DNA of 22,453 bases, taken from positions 1 to 22,453 of IMG/VR virus record IMGVR_UViG_3300042922_000240; one strand, 5' to 3'. Both the position numbers and the translations under genes were made by a program. Shown piece after piece: positions 6,689 to 12,445 of the stretch. The notes beneath the pieces are model-generated. The model was not told the DNA's origin, made no database searches, and saw nothing but the letters and a program-made list of their open reading frames with translations. Origin of the DNA: a virus. Numbering within the stretch: position 1 is the first letter of the stretch; the number at the start of each line of letters is the position of its first letter.

Positions 6689-7066
6689 ATGGAGCGTTTA
6701 ACAGAATACGATTATGAACAGGTAATGCTAAAAGGATTAAATGTAGTCGGTATAGGAGAACAGAACGCAGATATCCTTGAGGCTGGTGTAAGGAAATTGG
6801 CAGCCTATGAGGACACAGGACGTATACCAGAAGAAATAATCAATATTGAAAAGATGTGCAGAGAACAATCAAACAACATGATAAAGCATGGAATTGAAAT
6901 GGAACGGTTATATGAAGAGTGTGAGCGATGGAAAAAAGAAGCCATTACATATGCCAACCAGCTCGGTATGCTGCGTATATGGCACTCAAAATACGGGCCA
7001 TCCGTTGGCGAAATACTGGAGGAAGATTACAAGACTACATTTCCAGATACCAAGTATTCAGAGTAG
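6689..7066 (+). CDS. Small conserved phage protein, MERLTEY / AAYEDTG type (125 aa)
   Basis: The start MERLTEYDYEQ and the phrase LAAYEDTGRIPEEI at about residues 40-53 are typical of a short protein found in very many Firmicute phages; the function is unknown. The rest is a long helix rich in E, K and R, possibly coiled-coil. The ATG at 6689 follows AGGTGA and lies 1 bp after the previous stop. The last 32 bp overlap the converging minus-strand gene. Confidence 0.72.
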   Translation: MERLTEYDYEQVMLKGLNVVGIGEQNADILEAGVRKLAAYEDTGRIPEEIINIEKMCREQSNNMIKHGIEMERLYEECERWKKEAITYANQLGMLRIWHSKYGPSVGEILEEDYKTTFPDTKYSE

Positions 7067-7319
7067 GGTAATAGTTAAGTGAACACTCCAGGCGCTGGTT
7101 CCCTGCCATATAATACACCCTGTAAGATATACCGCTATCGATATTCTTAGTGTACTTAATGCCAACAATATGATTTTTGGTGCGTACTCCATTTATATCC
7201 TCTACTTGGAAGAGCATGGGCTTAACATCACCGTCAATGGAAAAGGCTGCGGATACACTTACAGGGGAGCCTTTGGGAATTACCTCATATGCTTTTGAAT
7301 GAGTATCATAAAATGGCAT
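7035..7319 (-). CDS. SOS-box-controlled minus-strand protein of unknown function (94 aa)
   Basis: It is the only credible minus-strand gene in the window. It has AGGAGGT 9 nt before its ATG and a promoter with -10 TATAAT and -35 TTGTAT 17 bp apart. A LexA-type box lies in that spacer. The protein is predicted to be mostly beta-structured (SPVSVSAAFSIDGDVKPMLF, then NHIVGIKY, SYRVYYMAG, RLECSLNYY, WYLEM), like a small beta-barrel. No catalytic motif, signal peptide or membrane segment is seen. Regulation suggests a DNA-damage or prophage-induction role, but the function is unknown. It converges on the 6689 gene with a 32-bp overlap. Confidence 0.72.
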   Translation of the reverse strand: MPFYDTHSKAYEVIPKGSPVSVSAAFSIDGDVKPMLFQVEDINGVRTKNHIVGIKYTKNIDSGISYRVYYMAGNQRLECSLNYYPTLNTWYLEM

Positions 7320-7340
7320 GGTTTTATACCTCCTGATAAT

Positions 7341-7369
7341 ATTATACGAACAAATGTTCTGAAATACAA
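7341..7369 (-). promoter_or_regulatory. Promoter with embedded SOS (LexA) box
   Basis: Read on the minus strand, TTGTAT (7364-7369) and TATAAT (7341-7346) are separated by exactly 17 bp. That spacer contains the palindromic GAACAAATGTTC (7348-7359); with flanking bases, CGAACAAATGTTCT fits the Bacillus subtilis LexA consensus CGAACRNRYGTTYC at all but the last position. LexA bound here would block polymerase until DNA damage. The plus-strand gene at 7404 starts on the other side, but I see no good promoter for it. Confidence 0.75.
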
Positions 7370-7403
7370 GCGGAAATAATTAGAGAAAGGAAAGGTAAAT
7401 ATC

Positions 7404-7691
7404 ATGAGAATTAAGAAAAATTTATTGAAAAGATTAAAGATAGCAATACAGTTCATTTTCATAAATAAAAATGCTCGAATAATGACTTGTGGGAGTTGTG
7501 GAAAAACTGATTTAATACCAATAAGCAATTCTCTAGAAATTCCGTTCATGAATGAAGATATTAAGGCTGACGAGATGTGTATTCAATTTACAAGATGCAG
7601 ATCATGCGGAGCTGTTTGTAAGGAAATCCAGTTATGGAATAATAGTGGAAATGTCAATGAACTGGATAAGGCGGTGAATAAGGATGAATAG
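7404..7691 (+). CDS. Small zinc-ribbon-like protein (95 aa)
   Basis: Two cysteine knuckles, CGSCGK (C29, C32) and CRSCGAVC (C65, C68, C72), are about 33 residues apart and resemble a zinc ribbon. The N-terminus is basic with a short hydrophobic run (AIQFIFI, 14-20). An AAAGG ribosome site precedes the ATG. It sits divergently from the SOS-controlled gene and overlaps the next gene by 8 bp. A nucleic-acid-binding role is only a guess from the fold type. Confidence 0.62.
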   Translation: MRIKKNLLKRLKIAIQFIFINKNARIMTCGSCGKTDLIPISNSLEIPFMNEDIKADEMCIQFTRCRSCGAVCKEIQLWNNSGNVNELDKAVNKDE

Positions 7692-8040
7692 AATAGTAAA
7701 CGGATTAAAACCCAAATGCGATTCCTGTCATTTGCTTGATATTGATTTTAATATGACAACTTTTTATTCAGACACTGAAGCGGCGGTTGATAGCAAGGCC
7801 GAAGCAATCAGAGTGGAGCCAAAAGACTATGTACCCAATGCTTCCCAAATGGATAGAACAACCCAACGTATTTATTCGTTTTTCAATACTAATGAAAAGA
7901 TTGTAAAGTCTACATATAACGAAGATGAATGGATAAGTTACTACGAAGCTGTAGTGAATCGACAAATCAATGTAAACTGCAAGAATATGACCGTGTGTGA
8001 AATGTATAAGGAATTTACTGAAAAGGAGGAATCTGATTGA
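7684..8040 (+). CDS. Chimeric small zinc protein carrying a 57-residue portal segment
   Basis: The protein (118 aa) has three parts. Residues 1-32 include CDSC (C12, C15). Residues 33-89 are identical to residues 236-292 of the portal protein encoded at 14164. Residues 90-118 include C99 and C105 (NCKNMTVC). If the insert is removed, DTEA joins VVNRQ and leaves a 62-aa protein with two cysteine pairs, a normal small phage zinc protein. The sequence GAAGC is present at both borders, so about 168 bp entered in frame. The reading frame is intact and well coupled (AAGGATG upstream), so the chimera should be made. Its function is unknown. Confidence 0.78.
   Translation: MNRIVNGLKPKCDSCHLLDIDFNMTTFYSDTEAAVDSKAEAIRVEPKDYVPNASQMDRTTQRIYSFFNTNEKIVKSTYNEDEWISYYEAVVNRQINVNCKNMTVCEMYKEFTEKEESD
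7780..7950 (+). repeat. Direct repeat copy A: portal gene segment inside a small gene
   Basis: This 171-bp stretch matches 14869-15039 in the same orientation, 7,089 bp away. There are 14 mismatches by my alignment (about 92% identity), every one at a third codon position and every one silent in both genes. Twelve mismatches lie in the first 33 codons; 7879-7940 is 62 bp without a mismatch. In copy A the differing codons mostly end in C or G, while in copy B they mostly end in A or T. Confidence 0.95.
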
Positions 8041-8450
8041 CAGAAAAAGAGCTAATGAAAATTAGGAAAAATAAAGAAAAACTAAAAGCCTTAAAAGCAG
8101 AAGTTGATGATCTCTCTTATAAAAGTCTTGCACCTGGTCAGCAGCTTACAGGTATGCCATTTGTAACAGGGACAAGTGATAAGGTTGGAGATTATGCAAC
8201 TAGAATAACATCTCTTGAAAATAAATATATTTCATTATTGCTTAAGACTCAAACATTAGAACGGAAAGCAAAGACTTTTATAAGGTCAGTACCAGATTAT
8301 ACTATACAATCAATATTATATCTAAAATACATATCTGGTAAAGATGATTTAATCACTGCTAGTGCTGTAGGTTTAAGGGGCTATAACTTAGAAAAACAAG
8401 TAAGAAATATAATCAAGACATTTTTTTTGGATATTCTGTTATATCTGTAA
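8037..8450 (+). CDS. DUF1492-like protein, candidate late transcription regulator
   Basis: The TTG start at 8037 overlaps the previous stop and follows AAGGAGG. Residues 1-75 form a coiled-coil with a central loop (LAPGQQLTGMPFVTGTSD) typical of DUF1492-type phage proteins. IRSVPDYTIQSILYLKYISGKD at residues 82-103 (broken here over two motifs) matches the segment before the C-terminal HTH. The usual HTH words are replaced by AVGLRGYNLEKQVRNIIKTF, and the chain ends shortly after a T8 run (8421-8428), so the end may be altered. The position as last gene before the late promoter is that of ArpU/RinA-type activators. Confidence 0.6.
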   Translation: MTEKELMKIRKNKEKLKALKAEVDDLSYKSLAPGQQLTGMPFVTGTSDKVGDYATRITSLENKYISLLLKTQTLERKAKTFIRSVPDYTIQSILYLKYISGKDDLITASAVGLRGYNLEKQVRNIIKTFFLDILLYL

Positions 8451-8467
8451 TATTTGTTATAAAGCAG

Positions 8468-8496
8468 TTGACAATAATTTGGTTGACTGATATAAT
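8468..8496 (+). promoter_or_regulatory. Perfect consensus sigma-A promoter (late promoter candidate)
   Basis: TTGACA (8468-8473) and TATAAT (8491-8496) are exact consensus hexamers with a 17-bp spacer. A start near 8502-8503 is expected. It lies after the last early gene and before the packaging, head and tail genes, where a late promoter belongs. A strong terminator follows only 12 nt after the expected start. Confidence 0.85.
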
Positions 8497-8514
8497 AAAA
8501 GAGTAGAAGTATAT

Positions 8515-8557
8515 AAAAAGCGTGTCATCCATCATAAACCGGGTGATGCGCTTTTTT
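8515..8557 (+). terminator. Strong intrinsic terminator just after the promoter
   Basis: A 16-bp stem (8515-8530 with 8541-8556, including three G-T pairs) has a 10-nt loop and ends in six T. The stem starts with five A, so it could also work in the other direction. Initiation at the promoter at 8468-8496 would give an RNA of about 55 nt unless polymerase is made to read through. Confidence 0.8.
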
Positions 8558-8705
8558 CATATCCTTGTACCTCCTATCGTTGCGGAACAAGCGAAAACCG
8601 ATACTGTTACCACGCAGGATAAGTCAATCTCTTTACATAACGGTTGTATCGAAAGGTTGATAGTGGAAATATACAGCACGTCCGGAGCGCCCGGCGTTAT
8701 ACGTT
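8558..8705 (+). other. Gene-free 148-bp leader between two hairpins
   Basis: No ORF with a ribosome site is seen here; an open frame from 8522 starts inside the terminator stem and is not credible. The base mix is richer in G and C than the surroundings. There are small inverted matches such as CGATAC with GTATCG, and CCGG-AGCGC-CCGG near the end, so it may be a structured untranslated RNA. Confidence 0.4.
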
Positions 8706-8741
8706 AAAAGCACTGATTCATTAATTTGGGTCGGTGCTTTT
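8706..8741 (+). terminator. Second terminator-like hairpin before the phosphoesterase gene
   Basis: AAAAGCACTGATTC (8706-8719) pairs with GGGTCGGTGCTTTT (8728-8741) with three G-T pairs around an 8-nt loop. Only four T end the stem, so termination may be weak. The hairpin would mask any ribosome site before the ATG at 8745. Confidence 0.6.
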
Positions 8742-8744
8742 CTA

Positions 8745-9839
8745 ATGCAGAAAGCAGGTGATAAGCCTTTGCATATACCGATAGAAGTCAAGAAAAAGTG
8801 CATAGAGATGTCTAAGGATGGTAAGACGGCTAGGGAAATATACATGGAATACTACTCTAAAGGCTATGATACACAATATGAGAGTTTCCGCCGGATGTTG
8901 AAAATGTGGAAGAAAAAGAAGTGGGCCGATGAAGCCTTGCTGGAATCTGGTAATCTCGGATATAACTACACTCCACATGCAACCACGGTACAAGTAAATG
9001 GCAAGGGTGAGGTTGTACAGGCTTGGATAAAGTCAAAGGCCAGCGATGATATTTACATGAAGATCATTGATGCAATACAGTCATTATCACCTTTTGAACC
9101 GATACAGTCTAAAATCAAAGAGATATTAGACCGGATGCTTGAAATCACATTCGACGATATGCATTGGGGTATTGCTTTCTTTGCAGATTATGAGGGCACA
9201 TTAAATGATACATTGGAATTAATCAAGACACGAAGATATAAAGTAATCAACATTGTTATCGGTGAAGATTTGCTCCATACAGAAGATTTAAAAGGCCATA
9301 CCAGTAACGGAACATACATAGGCGAGATAGATGTGTCAAGAGCATATAATGACTGCTTAAGATTCTACTTTGAAATCATGACAGCAGCCCTAGAACACGC
9401 TGAAACAGTTAATGTGGTATATTCTATGGGTAACCACTCTGAAACGCTTTCTTGGACGATTGTACAGGTTTTAAAGCATATGTTTCCGCAGGCTAATTAT
9501 GACGACCGGTTCGAAGAAAGAAAGATTATTACGTACGGTAAAGTATTCATAGGCTTAACTCATGGTGATGTAATACCGAGTAATCTGTCAAAGGTAAAGG
9601 AATTGTTCGTAGAGGAAAATCCGGTTGAATATTCAGGAGCCAAGATAAAGGAAATACATATTGGACATTTTCATGCGGAAAAGGAAACCGGGGATATAAA
9701 CGGTTGTATAGTACGTAGACTATCCACTAAGGTTCCAACAGATAAATGGCACAAGAAAAATGGTTATACAATGGCTGCTAAGCGGTTCATGTTGTTCGAG
9801 TATACAACAGAAAAGCTGGCAGCTATTTATTATGTGTAG
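8745..9839 (+). CDS. Calcineurin-like metallophosphoesterase with N-terminal helical/HTH region
   Basis: The five metal-binding motifs of this superfamily are present in order: DMH (138-140), GED (173-175), GNH (229-231), HGD (273-275) and GHFH (307-310). The enzyme should hydrolyse a phosphoester, perhaps in DNA or a nucleotide. Residues 10-65 look like a helix-turn-helix (GKTAREIYMEYYSKGY) with a basic end (MWKKKKW), as in phage homologues. The ATG at 8745 lies beside a hairpin without a good ribosome site; TTG at 8769, 6 nt after AGGTGAT, is the better start and removes eight residues. GTG is used rarely in this neighbourhood. The motif order makes the family assignment firm; the substrate is unknown. 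Confidence 0.8.
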   Translation: MQKAGDKPLHIPIEVKKKCIEMSKDGKTAREIYMEYYSKGYDTQYESFRRMLKMWKKKKWADEALLESGNLGYNYTPHATTVQVNGKGEVVQAWIKSKASDDIYMKIIDAIQSLSPFEPIQSKIKEILDRMLEITFDDMHWGIAFFADYEGTLNDTLELIKTRRYKVINIVIGEDLLHTEDLKGHTSNGTYIGEIDVSRAYNDCLRFYFEIMTAALEHAETVNVVYSMGNHSETLSWTIVQVLKHMFPQANYDDRFEERKIITYGKVFIGLTHGDVIPSNLSKVKELFVEENPVEYSGAKIKEIHIGHFHAEKETGDINGCIVRRLSTKVPTDKWHKKNGYTMAAKRFMLFEYTTEKLAAIYYV

Positions 9840-9848
9840 GAGGTAGCC

Positions 9849-10178
9849 ATGACAGTAAATGAAATATTAAAGACAGAATACTCAGAAGAGTTTGATAAGT
9901 TAAGAAAACAGATGATGGCAACGTCATATTACAAATATGGGCCGTTAAAAGATAACTCCACCAATGAAGCCTATAACTGGATCGGCAGTTTAGAAAAGAG
10001 ATTCAATGAATTCAAAGAAACCAAGAATACGGAATATCTGGCAGATATAGCAAACTTTTGCATGATGATGTTTATGTATCCAGAAAAGCATGGACTACAC
10101 TATAAACCTACAGACAGTACCGAATCACCCGGCATTGATGGAATGAGTGTAAAGGAAATGCTTGCTTACACGGAGTAA
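9849..10178 (+). CDS. Conserved phage protein of unknown function (109 aa)
   Basis: Behind TAGGAGGT, this protein has the features SYYKYGPLKDN (26-36), a helical centre with SLEKRFNEFKETKNTEYLADIANFC (split here as SLEKRFNEF and TEYLADIANF) and HYKPTDSTESPGIDG near the end. Similar proteins are common next to packaging genes in Clostridia phages. The helix EYLADIANFCMMMF recalls all-alpha NTP pyrophosphatase folds (MazG-like), but key metal ligands are not clear, so I leave the function open. Confidence 0.68.
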   Translation: MTVNEILKTEYSEEFDKLRKQMMATSYYKYGPLKDNSTNEAYNWIGSLEKRFNEFKETKNTEYLADIANFCMMMFMYPEKHGLHYKPTDSTESPGIDGMSVKEMLAYTE

Positions 10179-10183
10179 CGTCT

Positions 10184-10309
10184 ATGAAACAATGTATAGG
10201 ATGCAAACATATAAGCAGCCGGAAATGTGGCTGTGTCGTGAAGGTGAGAGGTAATAGTGGCTCGGTTAATTACAAGAAGGAACCTGATGGAAGATGCACA
10301 GAAAAATAA
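10184..10309 (+). CDS. Tiny cysteine-rich protein (41 aa)
   Basis: An ATG at 10184 with CGGAG upstream gives MKQCIGCKHISSRKCGCVVK and a tail with RCTEK. CIGC, CGC and the last C form a likely zinc-binding set (five cysteines, C4, C7, C15, C17, C38). The gene lies 5 bp after the previous one. Function unknown. Confidence 0.58.
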   Translation: MKQCIGCKHISSRKCGCVVKVRGNSGSVNYKKEPDGRCTEK

Positions 10310-10328
10310 ATTTAAACATAGATGAGAG

Positions 10329-10400
10329 TAACGCATGTTAGGGTATATTCCTAACACTCTCCAAGATTAATGGGCATAGCAAAAGCTGTGCCTATTTTAA
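10329..10400 (+). terminator. Stem structure and weak terminator before an HNH gene
   Basis: Two hairpins follow each other. GTTAGG/CCTAAC is flanked by GAGAGT/ACTCTC between about 10324 and 10361. Then GGCATAGC (10373-10380) pairs with GCTGTGCC (10385-10392) across an AAAA loop, followed by TATTTTAA. The short T-run suggests partial termination. Confidence 0.5.
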
Positions 10401-10418
10401 TGCAAAAATGGAGGGTAT

Positions 10419-10940
10419 ATGGATAAAGAGAAATTAAAAGAACAATATTATAATACAGCTCGTTCGCTATGGATGATGACACAAGAAGGCGGGTTGGTAT
10501 CGTTTGATAGGTATTACGAAAGATATCAGAAACAGTGTTCATTTATTAAATATTGTGAAATGAAGGAAAGAGAGAGTGCAACAGATTCATTAAAAAAGTA
10601 CTATAAAAACTCATACGAACAACCCAAGATACATATAGGAAATCGAATGGTAGTTACGGAATACATAGTAAAAAGAAATGAATACAAATATAAAGACAGA
10701 ACACTATTCTTGTGTAACCGTCCTTTGGTTCTAAAAAGAGATAAATATAAATGTACCGAATGTGGAAGCATGACAAATTTAGAAGTACATCATATAAAAG
10801 CGAGAAGTAAGGGCGGAAGTGATGAAATGAATAATTTAACAACACTTTGTCTAATGTGCCACGCAAAGAAGCACAAAGGAGAAGCAATACATAATTTGAT
10901 GATTAAAAAGATAAGCTACAAAAACGAGTTATATCATTGA
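10419..10940 (+). CDS. HNH endonuclease (173 aa)
   Basis: The C-terminal part is a classic HNH nuclease: CTEC (C112, C115), VHHIKARSKGG with H124 and H125 as catalytic and metal-binding histidines, N139 in the middle, and CLMCHAKKH (C144, C147) closing the zinc site. The first 90 residues are helical and basic and may bind DNA. It could be a free-standing homing-type nuclease or an accessory packaging nuclease. It is preceded by a hairpin region and is one of two HNH genes before the terminase. Confidence 0.85.
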   Translation: MDKEKLKEQYYNTARSLWMMTQEGGLVSFDRYYERYQKQCSFIKYCEMKERESATDSLKKYYKNSYEQPKIHIGNRMVVTEYIVKRNEYKYKDRTLFLCNRPLVLKRDKYKCTECGSMTNLEVHHIKARSKGGSDEMNNLTTLCLMCHAKKHKGEAIHNLMIKKISYKNELYH

Positions 10941-10971
10941 TTGTATTATAAATATACAGTAAGGAGGATAT

Positions 10972-11418
10972 ATGTCTGGATTATTTATTACACAAGAACT
11001 AAGAAAAGCCAGATGTGAGATAATCAGAACAGAAGAAGAGATGATTAATATATCTGAACAGCTATATCAAATCCTTCTCTGTGATTTCGACAAGGCAATC
11101 AGCACTAAGGGTAAAGACTATATTACATATACAGCAGATAGAAAGATAGGCAAGACACATAATCTTGTTAGGCTGGCTGTTGAAAATGGATGTCCGCTCA
11201 TTGTACATGACAACCTATGGGGTAAGTCATTAGAGAGAACTATAAAGAACATTTTTAATGCATCAGTGCAGGTTATTAGTTATAGAGATGTAGGCAATAG
11301 ATTAGATAGAATAAGATGTGATATCATACTCAAGGACGAGATGGTACCGATGGAAGAATTAAGAAAGACGCTGAATGAAACAGGTAAGGGTTATGTTAAT
11401 ATGGTTGGTATAAACTGA
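10972..11418 (+). CDS. Small protein with P-loop-like motif (148 aa)
   Basis: AAGGAGG precedes the ATG. ADRKIGKT (55-62) resembles a Walker A sequence that lacks its first glycine, and CDIILKDEM (116-124) resembles Walker B. Between them lie PLIVHDN and VQVISYRDVG, which fit beta strands of a P-loop fold. It looks like a reduced ATPase, as found in some phages beside the terminase. No partner or reaction can be named. Confidence 0.6.
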   Translation: MSGLFITQELRKARCEIIRTEEEMINISEQLYQILLCDFDKAISTKGKDYITYTADRKIGKTHNLVRLAVENGCPLIVHDNLWGKSLERTIKNIFNASVQVISYRDVGNRLDRIRCDIILKDEMVPMEELRKTLNETGKGYVNMVGIN

Positions 11419-11430
11419 TAAGGAGTACAC

Positions 11431-11637
11431 ATGAAGCTATTATGCAGAGACGATAAAGGAAATGATATTGAGCTTTTGGAGATATCAGTATACAACAATC
11501 AAAGCGGAACAACAATTCATAGGCCAATTATTAGAATGAAGCCGATAGATATAGATAATAACGGAAGACATATACACGATGGGGATAAAGATAGATTCAT
11601 ATTACATAACGGCAGACTAACATCTGTTAATGTATAA
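11431..11637 (+). CDS. Unknown small protein (68 aa)
   Basis: Starts 12 bp after the preceding gene behind AAGGAG. It is beta-rich and carries a histidine/aspartate-rich loop (NNGRHIHDGDKDRF, about residues 43-56). No family is recognised. Its position between two genes of the packaging side supports it being real. Confidence 0.58.
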   Translation: MKLLCRDDKGNDIELLEISVYNNQSGTTIHRPIIRMKPIDIDNNGRHIHDGDKDRFILHNGRLTSVNV

Positions 11638-11649
11638 GGTAATTACATA

Positions 11650-11961
11650 ATGGCTAAAGAGTTTGCTAAAACATTCTATAACAGTACAGCATGGAAGAAA
11701 TGTAGAGCATCATACATAGCATATAGAGTATCAATTGATGGTGGACTATGTGAGACATGCCATAATGAACCAGGATACATAGTACATCATAAATGCTGGA
11801 TAACACCAGATAACATAAACAATCCAGAGGTAACACTCAATCATAAGAATCTAAAGTACGATTGTCATGTGTGCCACAATAAAGAAAAAGAAAACGAACA
11901 GGCAGAGAAAGAAAAATATTTCTTTGGAGAGGACGGACAGATTTATCCTACTCCCCCCTGA
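11650..11961 (+). CDS. HNH endonuclease next to terminase
   Basis: The protein has FYNSTAWKKCRASYI at the N-terminus, C34-C37, VHHK (H46, H47), LNHKNLKYDCHVCH (C72, C75) and an acidic lysine-rich tail ending YPTPP, the standard form of the HNH proteins encoded directly before TerS in HK97-type cos phages. In those phages the HNH protein works with the terminase in cutting DNA at packaging. The ATG has only GGTAAT upstream, a weak ribosome site. Confidence 0.88.
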   Translation: MAKEFAKTFYNSTAWKKCRASYIAYRVSIDGGLCETCHNEPGYIVHHKCWITPDNINNPEVTLNHKNLKYDCHVCHNKEKENEQAEKEKYFFGEDGQIYPTPP

Positions 11962-12056
11962 AAATATTGGTGTTTTGATTAAATGAAAACCGATGCCCAA
12001 CCTCACTTTAACACACAGGAAATTTTCATAGGGGGTGTAGTACCCAGAAAGAAGGT
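11953..12056. other. Candidate cos region between HNH and TerS
   Basis: This short gap holds an imperfect inverted repeat: CCCCCTGAAAAT near 11954-11965 against ATTTTCATAGGGGG at 12022-12035, which differs only by an inserted TA. In HK97-type phages with an HNH-TerS-TerL order the cohesive-end site is often located here. The inverted repeat is seen; the cos role is inferred. Confidence 0.35.
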
Positions 12057-12064
12057 GATTTTTA

Positions 12065-12445
12065 TTGGTAAGAACTAAGAGTTACGCAAAAATGACAAAA
12101 GATGAAATCATAAAGTCAGAGAAAGAAAAACTTGACGGAATATATTTAAAGATGGAAGAGAAAACAAAGAAGTCGGTTAGCTCCTTAGTTGATGAAGCAG
12201 CCTTTATGGCAGCAAGTCTTTATGAACTGAGAAAAATCATCAATGACAAGGGATATACCGAAGAATACCAGAATGGAGAAAACCAGAAGGGTACTAAAAA
12301 GTGTTCCGAGGTTGAAATCTATATCCAGTTATCCAAAAATTATATGGCTATCATGAAACAGTTAACTGACTTACTCCCTCAAAGCAAACCCACAGAAGAA
12401 GATGACGGATTCGATGAATTTGTCGATAAGAAAGAGAAGGCATGA
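12065..12445 (+). CDS. Terminase small subunit (P27-like)
   Basis: It recognises the packaging start site and delivers DNA to the large subunit. The protein (126 aa, TTG start after AAGGTGAT) is helical and acidic at its end, with SLVDEAAFMAASLYELRKII (43-62) and the pattern YIQLSKNYMAIMKQLTDLLP near residue 90, which matches P27-type small terminases. It is encoded directly before the large subunit with a 4-bp ATGA overlap. The last residues (DDGFDEFVDKKEKA) are the usual acidic tail. Confidence 0.85.
   Translation: MVRTKSYAKMTKDEIIKSEKEKLDGIYLKMEEKTKKSVSSLVDEAAFMAASLYELRKIINDKGYTEEYQNGENQKGTKKCSEVEIYIQLSKNYMAIMKQLTDLLPQSKPTEEDDGFDEFVDKKEKA

Noticed and set aside
7780-7950. Assembly artefact duplicating portal sequence
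   Set aside because: The 14 silent differences and clean gene-specific flanks on both sides make a simple misassembly unlikely, although read mapping was not possible here.
7768-7965. Minus-strand ORF across portal copy A as an antisense gene
   Set aside because: No promoter or ribosome site faces it; the same shadow arises from any copy of this coding segment.
8522-8707. 61-codon ORF on the plus strand
   Set aside because: The GTG lies within the terminator stem, there is no ribosome site, and the peptide shows no recognisable pattern.
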